Assembly (NCBI GenBank): GCA_946886185.1
Contig: CAMPIC010000082.1
Location: 1-8,903 of the forward strand
Reading direction: 5' to 3'
DNA: 8,903 bases
Origin: an uncultured bacterium
GTDB taxonomy: Bacteria > Eisenbacteria > RBG-16-71-46 > CAIMUX01
In this document: positions 1-6,994 of the stretch, piece by piece
How the letters are laid out: each line of letters opens with the position of its first letter
Numbering within the stretch: position 1 is the first letter of the stretch
Program-made: the position numbers and the translations under genes
The notes under the pieces: model-generated
What the model was told of the DNA's origin: nothing
Databases searched by the model: none
The model's input: the letters and a program-made list of their open reading frames with translations, nothing else

Positions 1-1
1 C

Positions 2-895
2 CTCTCGGTCGAAGAGGCCGCGCTCGTCGCGCAGAACTGCGAAGAACGAGCTTACGGCAAGGGCGAAGTCCTCTTCCAAGACGGGAGCCCGATCGATTCC
101 TTCCACATTCTCTCCGCCGGCGAAGTCCAGGTCTCGGGAGCGGAGCACGGCGACCGAGTGTTGGGACCCGGCAGCGCGATCGGACTCCTCTCCATGCTCT
201 CCCGGCTCGAGACCGGTCTCGATGCGGTCGCGCGCAGCGATGTCCGAACCTTGCAGATGCGCGCCGACGTCCTCGCGGAAGTGATGGAGGACCGGATCTC
301 CATCCTCTTCGGCGCGATCCGGAGGATCATGCGCGAGACGCTCGCGGTGCGGCGGCACGTGCCCGCGGGCACGCGTCTGGGTGGCACGGAAACGTTTCCG
401 GAGCTGGTCGCGACGCCGCGCATCGATCTGGTCGCGCGCCTGCGCGTTTTGCGCAAGAGTTCGATCTTCCGCCGCGCGGGCGTGGGATCGCTGGTGCAAA
501 TGGCGACCTCGATCGAGGAGCGGCGCCTTTCCGCGGGCAGCACGCTCTGGAACGCGGGAGAGCCGAGCGGCTTCTTCTATCTGGTGATCGACGGATCGAT
601 CGCGTGCCGCCGCGCGGTGGAGGGTGCCTTCTTCGCCACGTCCGGATACCCGCTCGGCAACCTGGAGTCGCAGGCGGGAGAGCCGCGTTGGTACACGGCG
701 GTCGCGGAGACTCCGGTGATCCTGCTGCGCGGTGACACGGAGGGGTTCCGCGACATTCTGGAGGAGAATCCCGACGTCGCCATGGACTTCCTCGGTCTTG
801 CCGCGCTCGGCAGGATCCAGCTCCGAGATCCGGTTCCTTCCTGGTCGGCAAATTCTCCGCAGCTCCCGGGACCGCTCGACCCTTCGGGCTTTTGA
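2..895 (+). CDS. Tandem cyclic-nucleotide-binding-like domain protein, 5' truncated by window edge
   Basis: The reading frame is open from base 2 to the TGA at 893-895, giving 297 visible residues; the start lies outside the window. Residues about 18-45 (YGKGEVLFQDG then FHILSAGEVQV) are the first strands of a cNMP-binding beta barrel of the CRP/PKA regulatory type. The phosphate-binding region follows at about 55-85. A second copy starts near residue 147 (LRVLRKSSIF, then LSAGSTLWNAGEPSGFFYLVIDGSI at about 177-200) and runs to about 270. No helix-turn-helix, kinase or cyclase domain is visible in the fragment, so this could be a regulatory or scaffold protein, or the tail of a larger one. 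In the first domain the usual Gly-Glu and Arg-Ser of the phosphate cassette read Gly-Leu (61-62) and Leu-Asp (73-74). In the second, Asn220 replaces the Glu, while an Arg (229) sits where the phosphate-binding Arg is expected. Family is fairly sure; ligand binding is doubtful. The tail after about 275 is Pro/Ser-rich and probably disordered. Confidence 0.8.
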   Translation, partial: LSVEEAALVAQNCEERAYGKGEVLFQDGSPIDSFHILSAGEVQVSGAEHGDRVLGPGSAIGLLSMLSRLETGLDAVARSDVRTLQMRADVLAEVMEDRISILFGAIRRIMRETLAVRRHVPAGTRLGGTETFPELVATPRIDLVARLRVLRKSSIFRRAGVGSLVQMATSIEERRLSAGSTLWNAGEPSGFFYLVIDGSIACRRAVEGAFFATSGYPLGNLESQAGEPRWYTAVAETPVILLRGDTEGFRDILEENPDVAMDFLGLAALGRIQLRDPVPSWSANSPQLPGPLDPSGF

Positions 896-949
896 ACGGC
901 GGACTCGGGTCGTGCGTCTGCTCTCTCGAATGCGCGGGAGGCTCGGAAA

Positions 950-1008
950 TTGGGAGGCCGACCTCGCCGGACCGGGAACCTCCCGAACGAAACCGAACCA
1001 TTGGAGGT
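950..1008 (+). promoter_or_regulatory. Possible RNA switch: alternative pairing around the ribosome binding site of the TTG-started gene
   Basis: CCTCCC at 979-984 can pair with GGGAGG at 952-957; the helix extends to 8 pairs, 950-957 with 979-986, including one G-U. The overlapping ACCTCC-like run (A978 to C983) is also a perfect 6-base complement of the Shine-Dalgarno sequence GGAGGT at 1003-1008. The two helices share 979-983 and exclude each other, so one would leave the ribosome binding site free and the other would hide it. A further GGGAGG at 936-941 could also compete for the same element. This pairing is seen directly; that it regulates translation is inference, and purine-rich runs in GC-rich DNA can produce it by chance. 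Confidence 0.3.
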
Positions 1009-1016
1009 GGACCTTG
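1003..1016 (+). promoter_or_regulatory. Ribosome binding site that fixes a TTG start
   Basis: GGAGG at 1003-1007 lies 6 bases ahead of TTG at 1014-1016. This combination places the start directly before a signal peptide. The only upstream ATG in frame (732) lies inside the preceding gene and would add a long non-homologous leader, so TTG is preferred. Confidence 0.75.
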
Positions 1017-1664
1017 AATCCCAAGTTGAGCTGGAGGACATCCGTCACCTTCGGAGCGGCGCTGGCGACGGCACTCGTGGCCGGGACGAGCATGCAGGTC
1101 GGGGCGGCCGATCCTCTCGACAAGAACGCGCGCAAGGAAGTGCGCATCTTCGAGCGCGACCTCGATGACCTCCTGATCGAAAGTCGCGACTGGCTGGTTC
1201 CGGGGCGCGAGAATGCCCGCGCCTATTACATTCCGGGCAGCGGTCTGCTCGTCACCTTCCAGGCTTCACTCGTCTCCCATGATCGCGATTGGTCGGTACG
1301 CTTCCTCGATCATCGGTGGGATTTCGACGATGACGAGGATGACGACGATGACGAGGATGACGATCGCGACCGGAGCGATCGCAGCTCGCGCCGGGAACGG
1401 GTCCGCGAGCGCGAGGAACGCCGCTTCGAGCGCGGCAAGGAAGAACTGGTCGATTTCCTGCTCGAGTACGGGCGTGATCTCGAGTTCCTCGCGCCGGGCG
1501 ACAACATCACTCTGGTCGCGTACCTCGGGGACTCCGATTACTTCTGGGACGAGGATCTGGACAACCTCACTCTCACGGTGAAGGCGAGCGATCTGCGAAC
1601 GCACGCCGCGGGCAATCTCTCCAGCGACGCGGCGCGCGCGAAGGTCACGATCGACCAGTATTGA
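1014..1664 (+). CDS. Secreted protein of unknown function with an acidic/Arg-Glu-rich insert
   Basis: I do not recognise this 216-residue protein. The TTG start (see the ribosome binding site at 1003) gives an N-terminus with a basic start, a hydrophobic core (about 11-25, FGAALATALVAG) and a likely cleavage site after GAA at 30-32, so it is predicted to be exported. The mature part has a hydrophobic patch with an aromatic-Pro-Gly turn (YYIPGSGLLVTFQASL, 71-86). Then comes a low-complexity block: 15 consecutive residues, 103-117, that are all Asp/Glu except Phe104. It is followed by an Arg/Glu-rich segment to about 143 (RRERVREREERRFERGKEE) that could form a charged single helix or coiled coil. 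The rest (144-216) looks like an ordinary folded module with LVDFLLEYGRDLEFL, ITLVAYL and LTLTVKASDL. The charged block therefore appears to be inserted between two structured parts. The acidic run could bind divalent cations, but no canonical EF-hand spacing is present. It is closed by its own terminator, and probably lies in a different unit from mdh. Confidence 0.75.
   Translation: MNPKLSWRTSVTFGAALATALVAGTSMQVGAADPLDKNARKEVRIFERDLDDLLIESRDWLVPGRENARAYYIPGSGLLVTFQASLVSHDRDWSVRFLDHRWDFDDDEDDDDDEDDDRDRSDRSSRRERVREREERRFERGKEELVDFLLEYGRDLEFLAPGDNITLVAYLGDSDYFWDEDLDNLTLTVKASDLRTHAAGNLSSDAARAKVTIDQY
1320..1370 (+). repeat. Low-complexity GAT/GAC/GAG microsatellite-like tract inside the secreted-protein gene
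   Basis: The codons for residues 103-117 and just beyond are almost only GAT, GAC and GAG; the unit GAT GAC GAG GAT GAC is partly repeated (around 1329-1343 and again around 1347-1361). The tract is mostly divisible by three and keeps frame. Such tracts can expand or contract by slippage in units of one residue. Confidence 0.6.
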
Positions 1665-1708
1665 GAACTGATCCAGGAACCTGCGCAGTCGTTCGAGCGC
1701 GATTCCGA

Positions 1709-1750
1709 GCCGGCCGGGGGAGCGAGCCTCCTCCGGCCGGCATGCGTTTT
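1709..1750 (+). terminator. Strong intrinsic terminator after the secreted-protein gene
   Basis: A 14-pair stem (1709-1722 with 1728-1741, one G-U pair) with a 5-base loop CGAGC is followed within 6 bases by TTTT (1747-1750). It lies 44 bases after the TGA of the upstream gene and before the candidate mdh promoter, so it separates the two transcription units. The T-run is short, but the stem is very stable. Confidence 0.8.
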
Positions 1751-1758
1751 GTCCCGAT

Positions 1759-1787
1759 TTGCGCTTCGCCCTCCTCGTTGCCATACT
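1759..1787 (+). promoter_or_regulatory. Candidate sigma70-type promoter for mdh
   Basis: TTGCGC (1759-1764) and CATACT (1782-1787) are separated by exactly 17 bases. They match 3 of 6 and 4 of 6 of the consensus -35 and -10 boxes. The site lies just after the terminator and about 77 bases ahead of the mdh start, the expected position for the promoter of this unit. Only a moderate consensus match, so it is a candidate. Confidence 0.4.
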
Positions 1788-1863
1788 GACCCCTTCTCGG
1801 AGACGGGCGCGGACTGCCCTCCTCCCATGTGGATCGAGACAATTGCGCAGGCAGGAGCAAAGA

Positions 1864-2847
1864 ATGGCCAAGCGAGTCGCCGTCACCGGAGCGGCAGGAC
1901 AGATCGGATACAGTCTTTTGCCCCGCATCGCCGCGGGAGAGATCTACGGCGCGGACACTCCGGTGATTCTCCAATGCCTGGAGGTGACGCCGGCGCTTCC
2001 TTCGCTCGAGGGAGTGAAGATGGAGCTCGACGATTGTGCCTTCCCTCTTCTCGAGGGGATCGTCTCCACCGACGATCCGCGGGCGGCGTTCGCGGATGCA
2101 GATCTCGTGATCCTCGTGGGGAGCAAGCCGCGCGGACCAGGAATGCAGCGCCGGGACCTCCTCCTGGAGAACGGTCCGATCTTCATCGGCCAGGGGAAGG
2201 CGATCGAAGAGGTCGCGCGCACGGACGTGCGCGTGGTCGTGATCGGCAATCCGTGCAACACGAACTGCCTGATCGCGCTCAACAACGGCCGCAAAGTGCC
2301 CGCGCCGCAATGGTCGGCGATGACGCAGCTCGACCATAACCGCGCCCAGGCTCAGCTCGCGGAGAAGAGCGGCGCGCTCTCACGGGAGGTGAAGAACGTC
2401 GCGGTCTGGGGCAATCACTCCAACACCCAGTTTCCGGATTGGTCGCACGCCACGATCCGCGGAAAGAAAGCGGAAGAGGCGGTGAACGACCTTCCCTGGC
2501 TCCAGGGTCCCTTCATCCAGACGGTGCAGGAGCGGGGCAAGGCGATCATCGACGCTCGCGGCAAGTCCTCGGCGCTCTCCGCGGCGAGCGCGGGACTCGA
2601 TCATGCTCGCATCCTGATGCGGGGAACTTCGCGCGGAGAATGGACCAGCATGGCGGTGGTTTCGGACGGCAGCTATGGCGTTCCGGAAGGACTGGTCTGC
2701 TCCTTCCCGGTCGAATGCCCCGGCGACGGCACCTACCGGATCGTCCAGGGGCTCGAGTTCACTCCCTTCGGACGGAAGAAGTTCGACATCTCGGTCAAGG
2801 AGCTGGTCTCGGAGCGGGACACGGTAAAGGAACTGCTCGGCTCTTGA
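1864..2847 (+). CDS. mdh: Malate dehydrogenase, NAD-dependent, cytosolic/Thermus-type
   Basis: Catalyses reversible oxidation of malate to oxaloacetate with NAD+ in the TCA cycle, in the cytoplasm. The 327-residue protein has the family's usual length. The Rossmann glycine motif TGAAGQIG is at 8-15. Glu40, at the end of the second strand (ILQCLE), is the acidic residue that favours NAD over NADP in this subgroup. Substrate arginines are Arg90 and Arg96 in the mobile loop ([13 protein letters not shown], 86-98) and Arg160. The NPCNTN motif is at 129-134, catalytic Asp157 lies in LDHNR, and catalytic His185 in VWGNHSNTQ. The protein is of the type shared by Thermus, Actinobacteria and eukaryotic cytosolic enzymes, not the E. 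coli Mdh or the LDH-like type. AGGAG at 1853-1857 lies 6 bases before the ATG; the in-frame ATG upstream at 1759 would lie on the candidate promoter and has no family support. It is followed after 82 bases by the ligase gene on the same strand. Confidence 0.95.
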   Translation: MAKRVAVTGAAGQIGYSLLPRIAAGEIYGADTPVILQCLEVTPALPSLEGVKMELDDCAFPLLEGIVSTDDPRAAFADADLVILVGSKPRGPGMQRRDLLLENGPIFIGQGKAIEEVARTDVRVVVIGNPCNTNCLIALNNGRKVPAPQWSAMTQLDHNRAQAQLAEKSGALSREVKNVAVWGNHSNTQFPDWSHATIRGKKAEEAVNDLPWLQGPFIQTVQERGKAIIDARGKSSALSAASAGLDHARILMRGTSRGEWTSMAVVSDGSYGVPEGLVCSFPVECPGDGTYRIVQGLEFTPFGRKKFDISVKELVSERDTVKELLGS

Positions 2848-2929
2848 TGCGGATGGTGTTCGCGCGCTCCTCCCTTGCTCCTGGAGACGTGGACGGCATG
2901 CGTGCTCCGCGCACCGGATCGCGCCCGTG

Positions 2930-4618
2930 ATGCCGGAGCGTCCCTGGCATCGACAGTACGCGCCCGGTGTGCCCGCGGAGGTTCGGCTCCGCGACGTCGC
3001 GCTCATCGATCGGTTCCGCGAGACCTGCCGGCGCTATCCCGAGCACGACGCGCTCTACTTCCTGAACCGCACGATCGAGTACGCCGAGCTGGAGCGGCAC
3101 GTCGACCGCTTCGCCGCTTCGCTTTCCGAGCTGGGAGCAGAGCGCGGCGCGCGGATCGCCGTGCAGATGCCGAACCTTCCGCAGACCGTGATCGCGTTTC
3201 TCGGAATCCTCCGCCTGGGCGCCGTCCCGGTCATGACCAATCCGCTCTACATGCCGCGCGAGATCGAGCATCAATGGAACGACGCCGGATGCCGGTGCGC
3301 CGTCGTCATGGATTATCTGTACGAGCAGAAGTTGGAGGCGATTCGGACCCGGCTTCCGATCGAGCAGTACGTGATCGCGCAGATCCCGGAATTCCTGCGT
3401 TTTCCGCTTCGCCAGCTCGCCGGGCTCAAGCTTCGCCGGAGCAAGCCGCCGTTGATCGCGGAGATGCCGCGCGGTCCCGGCCTGCATCGTTTTTCCGATC
3501 TGGTGTCGCGCCCCGGAACGCCGCCGGAGATCGAGCACGATCTCGATGCTCCCGTTCTCATCCAGTACACCGGAGGAACGACCGGGACCTCGAAGGGCGC
3601 GGTCCTCTCGCAGCGAAATCTCTCCGCGAACATTCAGCAGCTCGCCGCCTGGTTTCCCGAACTGGACGCGGGCGAAGACGTCTTCCTCGCGGCGCTTCCG
3701 TTTTTTCACATCTTCGGGATCACCGCGGTCCTCGGGCTGGCCTGCCATACCGGCTGCGCGATGGCGCTGGTCCCCGATCCCCGTGACACCGCCGCGGTCA
3801 TGCGCGCTCTGGAACGGCGGCGCGTCACGCTCATGCTCGCGGTCCCGGCCATGTACGGCGCGATTCTTCGCCGGGCGGGCGACGGGAAGCACGATCTGCG
3901 CTCTCTCAAGTACGCGGTCTCCGGTTCCGCGCCGCTTCCGTCGTCGGTCCAGGAAGGCTTCGCGAAGCTGACGGGCGCGACCGTGGTGGAAGGATACGGC
4001 CTCACCGAGACCTCGCCGGTGACGCACTGCAACCCCATCGGCGGGCTCGTCAAGAACGGCACGATCGGCATCCCGATCCCGAACACCGATGTCCGACTGG
4101 TAGACGTCGACGACGTGACCCGGGACGTGGAAGAAGGAGTTCCGGGAGAGATCCTCGTCCAGGGACCTCAAGTGATGCAGGGTTACTGGAACCGGCCCGA
4201 GGAGACCGCGGAAGTCTTCCTCGCGGGTGGATGGCTCCGCACCGGCGACATCGCCACGGTCGACGCGGACGGATATTTTCGGATCGTGGGACGGCAGAAG
4301 GACATGATCAAGGCCTCCGGATACAACATCTATCCGGATGAGATCGACGAAGTGCTCATGCTCCATCCAGCGGTGGTGGAGGCGTGCACGATCGGGGTTC
4401 CGGATGAACGCCGCGGGGAAACGGTGAAGTCGTTCGTGGTCCTCGCCCCGGGCGCGGCTGCTTCGGCGGAGGAGCTCCTGCAGCACTGCCGCGAAAGCCT
4501 GGCCGCCTACAAGGCGCCTCGTGCGATAGAGTTTCGGGAGTCGCTCCCCCGGAGCGCGGCGCTCAAGCTCCTCCGCAGGCAGCTCCGCGAGGAGGAGCTG
4601 GCGAAGCACGGCGGGTAG
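2930..4618 (+). CDS. AMP-dependent acyl-CoA ligase, FadD-like (probable long-chain fatty acid-CoA ligase)
   Basis: Adenylates a carboxylic acid with ATP, then transfers the acyl group to CoA, typically to feed beta-oxidation. With ATG at 2930 it has 562 residues, normal for the family; GTG at 2927 is in frame directly ahead, and no strong ribosome binding site decides between them. ANL-superfamily motifs are in order: P-loop YTGGTTGTSKGA (213-224), PFFHIFG (258-264), A5 VEGYGLTETSP (353-363), RTGD (437-440), A8 GRQKDMIKASGYNIYP (454-469), and the C-terminal catalytic Lys546 in LPRSAALKLLRRQLR. The residue before that Lys is Leu where most relatives have Gly. The N-terminal NPLYMPREIEHQ block (104-115) resembles long- and medium-chain fatty-acyl ligases rather than acetyl- or acetoacetyl-CoA synthetases, which are longer. 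The exact substrate cannot be read from sequence. It lies 82 bases after mdh and 19 bases before the next gene, so co-transcription is likely. Confidence 0.9.
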   Translation: MPERPWHRQYAPGVPAEVRLRDVALIDRFRETCRRYPEHDALYFLNRTIEYAELERHVDRFAASLSELGAERGARIAVQMPNLPQTVIAFLGILRLGAVPVMTNPLYMPREIEHQWNDAGCRCAVVMDYLYEQKLEAIRTRLPIEQYVIAQIPEFLRFPLRQLAGLKLRRSKPPLIAEMPRGPGLHRFSDLVSRPGTPPEIEHDLDAPVLIQYTGGTTGTSKGAVLSQRNLSANIQQLAAWFPELDAGEDVFLAALPFFHIFGITAVLGLACHTGCAMALVPDPRDTAAVMRALERRRVTLMLAVPAMYGAILRRAGDGKHDLRSLKYAVSGSAPLPSSVQEGFAKLTGATVVEGYGLTETSPVTHCNPIGGLVKNGTIGIPIPNTDVRLVDVDDVTRDVEEGVPGEILVQGPQVMQGYWNRPEETAEVFLAGGWLRTGDIATVDADGYFRIVGRQKDMIKASGYNIYPDEIDEVLMLHPAVVEACTIGVPDERRGETVKSFVVLAPGAAASAEELLQHCRESLAAYKAPRAIEFRESLPRSAALKLLRRQLREEELAKHGG

Positions 4619-4624
4619 AAAGGC

Positions 4625-4640
4625 AAGGAGGTCGTCGGTG
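4625..4640 (+). promoter_or_regulatory. Ribosome binding site that fixes a GTG start
   Basis: AAGGAGG at 4625-4631 lies 6 bases ahead of GTG at 4638-4640. It is a near-perfect anti-16S match and is the strongest ribosome binding site in the window, which settles the GTG as the start of the following gene. Confidence 0.85.
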
Positions 4641-5603
4641 AATCAGGGGCTACGCACCTTCCTGGAGGGAATCGTCGATTACGCGGGCTTGTTCCCACCC
4701 GCTCAGTTGGAGATGGGCGCCGCGGTCGCGCAGTTCGCGGATCACTCGCGCGGACCGCACGCCTGGATGCTGGGGCGCTTCGTGTGCCCGGCAGGTCAAT
4801 TCGGTTCGTTCGAGGCCGCGCTGGAAACGCAGCACCGGGGAAGCGAGCCGGTTCGCGTCGCCGCCATCGCGCGTCCGCTCGGAACGGTCTCCGAGATCGG
4901 AACGCAGCTCCACGAGGACCTCGTCGCGATGCATGAGCTGCATGCGAGAAGCGGCGGTCGCGCGGTGGTCGAGTGTGTCGAGCTTCGCCTTCCGCCGCAG
5001 GCGGGCACGACCCTGGAGACCGCTCGGGAGACGATCGACGCGATCGCGCTCCAGGTCGTGGAGACCGGAACGCGCGCGAGCGGCGAGGAGCATCGCCTTC
5101 TCGAAACGTACGTCGAGATGGGCGGATCGATGCAGCGCAGCGCGGTCGAGGCGGTCGCGGACGCGTTGAGCGGGCGCCCCGGCTTCGGACTCAAGCTCCG
5201 CTGCGGAGGACCGAGCGCGGAAGCGATCCCCTCGGTCGAAGCGGTGGCGCATGTTCTGGCGGAATGCAGGGAGCGCGGCGTTCCTTTGAAGGCGACGGCG
5301 GGTCTCCATCATTTGATCCGGCATCACAACGCGGCGCTCGGCGCCTCCATGCACGGGTTCTTCAATCTGTTCGGCGCGGGCGTGCTCGGATACGCCCATT
5401 CGCTTACGGAGGAAGAGCTGCTCCCGATCCTGGAAGAGGAACGCGCCGAGAGCTTCGTCTTCGAAGAGTCGGGTTTCCGGTGGCGGCAGATCCCGATCGA
5501 TCTCGAAACTCTGCAGAGAGTGCGCGCGCGGTTCGTCACCTCTTTCGGGAGCTGCAGCTTCGACGAGCCGGTCGCCGACTTACAGTCGCTCGGACTGCTG
5601 TGA
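4638..5603 (+). CDS. Conserved-looking cytoplasmic protein of unknown function next to fumarylacetoacetase
   Basis: Encodes 321 residues with no signal peptide or membrane segment. I cannot assign a characterised family with confidence. Several blocks look like active-site or fold motifs: DYAGLFPPAQLEM near the N-terminus (14-26), GLKLRCGG (184-191), VPLKATAGLHH (215-225), SMHGFFNLFGAG (237-248) and FGSCSFDEPVADL at the C-terminus (303-315). Alternating short hydrophobic strands and helices, with Lys, His and Gly-Gly at strand ends (Lys186, Lys218, His224, His225, His239), would fit a TIM-barrel-like enzyme. This is a structural guess only. From memory, similar proteins with the KxRxGG and KATAGLHH blocks occur as hypothetical proteins in several bacteria; I could not check this. 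The GTG start is set by a strong ribosome binding site. It begins 19 bases after the ligase stop, so it is very probably in the same operon, and fumarylacetoacetase follows after 119 bases. A role in aromatic amino-acid catabolism is inferred from position alone. Confidence 0.85.
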   Translation: MNQGLRTFLEGIVDYAGLFPPAQLEMGAAVAQFADHSRGPHAWMLGRFVCPAGQFGSFEAALETQHRGSEPVRVAAIARPLGTVSEIGTQLHEDLVAMHELHARSGGRAVVECVELRLPPQAGTTLETARETIDAIALQVVETGTRASGEEHRLLETYVEMGGSMQRSAVEAVADALSGRPGFGLKLRCGGPSAEAIPSVEAVAHVLAECRERGVPLKATAGLHHLIRHHNAALGASMHGFFNLFGAGVLGYAHSLTEEELLPILEEERAESFVFEESGFRWRQIPIDLETLQRVRARFVTSFGSCSFDEPVADLQSLGLL

Positions 5604-5620
5604 GACGTCGAGACCTACTC

Positions 5621-5678
5621 ATGGCTGGTACTCGCTCATAACTGTGCAGGATCGCCACCGATGGCTGGCAGTCGCTGA
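5621..5678 (+). repeat. Imperfect 18-base direct repeat in the leader of fumarylacetoacetase
   Basis: The copies are at 5621-5638 and 5661-5678, exactly 40 bases apart and identical at 15 of 18 positions (ATGGCTGG, then TCGCT in both). They lie in the 119-base gap (5604-5722), which looks less GC-rich than its surroundings. Each copy begins with ATG and is soon closed by a stop, giving the minimal peptides MAGTRS and MAGSR. Neither has a clear ribosome binding site. They may be a duplicated regulator site, short leader ORFs, or a chance duplication. No convincing promoter was found in the gap. Confidence 0.4.
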
Positions 5679-5722
5679 CGATTGTCGATGTTGATTTCTG
5701 ACGTGCGCTCTAGAGGACTTTC

Positions 5723-6994
5723 ATGACTTCCACGACCGATGCTTCGCTACGTTCTTTCGTGCCAGTGCCGGCCGACTCGCATTTCCCGATCCAGAATCTG
5801 CCGTATGGCGCATTCCAATCGCGGCGTTTCGGCGGTACGCACCTCGGAGTCGCGATCGGGGATCAGGTGCTCGACCTGACGCGTCTCGAGCAGGCCGGCA
5901 AGCTCGACACCGTGGACCGGTCGTTGTTTCAAGACGGCTCGCTCAATCGCTTCCTCGCCTCCGGGAGCAGAGTGTGGTCGGCGATCCGCACGCAAGTGAG
6001 CGAGCTCCTGAGAGAGGATCGAGCCACTCTCCGCGACGATGCGGCGCTTCGCGACGAGGTGGTCATTCCGCGGAGCGCGGTGACGCCGGTGCTTCCCGTC
6101 GTGATCGGCGACTACACCGATTTCTACTCTTCGCGGGAGCATGCGACCAACGTGGGGACCATGTTCCGAGGTCCCGAGAACGCGCTCATGCCCAACTGGC
6201 TCCATCTTCCGGTGGCCTATCACGGGCGCGCGAGCTCCATCACGGTGAGCGGGACTCCGGTGCGGCGTCCCAGAGGCCAAATCAAGCCGGAGGGCGCGTC
6301 CGCACCGTCATTCGAACCGAGCCGTCTTCTCGACTTCGAGCTCGAGACGGGGTTCTTCATCGGACCGGGCAACGAGCTGGGAACACCGATCCCGATCGCG
6401 CGGGCGGAAGAGCACATCTTCGGGATGGTGCTGGTCAACGATTGGAGCGCTCGGGACATCCAGACCTGGGAGTACCAGCCTCTCGGTCCGTTCCTGGCGA
6501 AGAACTTCTCGACTTCGATCTCTCCCTGGATCGTGCCGATGGAGGCGCTCGAGCCGTTCCGGTGCGCCGGCCCTGAGCAGTCGCCGGAACCTCTCGACTA
6601 TTTGCGGACGGCGGGACCGCACTCGTACGACATCGAGCTCGAGGTGTCGATCCGGACGGAGCGGATGGAGACGCCTCATGTGATCGCGCGGTCGAACTTC
6701 CGCTATCTCTACTGGACGATGGCGCAGCAGCTCGCGCACCACTCCGTGAACGGATGCAACTTGCGACCGGGCGACTTGCTCGCCTCCGGCACCATCAGCG
6801 GCCCGGCCCCCCAATCGCGCGGCTCGATGCTCGAGCTGACCTGGCGTGGCACCGAGCCGCTTCGGCTGCCCGGCGGGGAAGAGCGCAAGTTCATTCAGGA
6901 CGGCGACGAGATCGTGCTGTCCGGCTTCGCGCGCGGTGATGGCTACCGCGTCGGATTCGGCGATGTCCGTGGAGTCGTGCTCCCCGCCTCGTGA
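5723..6994 (+). CDS. fahA: Fumarylacetoacetase
   Basis: Hydrolyses 4-fumarylacetoacetate to fumarate and acetoacetate, the last step of tyrosine/phenylalanine degradation through homogentisate (EC 3.7.1.2). The 423-residue length matches bacterial and animal FAH. An N-terminal domain (about 1-120) precedes the catalytic FAH fold. Comparison with remembered mouse FAH residues gives a constant offset of 7: Asp133, His140 (catalytic, in DYTDFYSSREHATNVG), Glu206 and Glu208 (LDFELE), Asp240 (metal ligands, in VNDWSARDIQ), Arg244, Gln247, Lys260, Thr357 and Glu371. All expected catalytic and metal-binding residues are present, so the enzyme should be active and use a divalent cation. AGAGGA (5712-5717) lies 5 bases before the ATG. 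No homogentisate dioxygenase or maleylacetoacetate isomerase gene is in the window. The stop codon directly touches the stop of the opposite-strand gene that follows. Confidence 0.97.
   Translation: MTSTTDASLRSFVPVPADSHFPIQNLPYGAFQSRRFGGTHLGVAIGDQVLDLTRLEQAGKLDTVDRSLFQDGSLNRFLASGSRVWSAIRTQVSELLREDRATLRDDAALRDEVVIPRSAVTPVLPVVIGDYTDFYSSREHATNVGTMFRGPENALMPNWLHLPVAYHGRASSITVSGTPVRRPRGQIKPEGASAPSFEPSRLLDFELETGFFIGPGNELGTPIPIARAEEHIFGMVLVNDWSARDIQTWEYQPLGPFLAKNFSTSISPWIVPMEALEPFRCAGPEQSPEPLDYLRTAGPHSYDIELEVSIRTERMETPHVIARSNFRYLYWTMAQQLAHHSVNGCNLRPGDLLASGTISGPAPQSRGSMLELTWRGTEPLRLPGGEERKFIQDGDEIVLSGFARGDGYRVGFGDVRGVVLPAS

Noticed and set aside
732..1013. Extension of the secreted-protein gene to ATG 732
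   Set aside because: It overlaps the cNMP-domain gene by more than 160 bases, has no ribosome binding site, and would bury the signal peptide; TTG 1014 has an ideal site.
2795..4609. A 604-residue open frame on the minus strand opposite the ligase gene
   Set aside because: It is the antisense of a strongly supported ANL ligase; the translation is Arg/His/Asp-rich without family motifs, as expected for shadow frames in GC-rich DNA.
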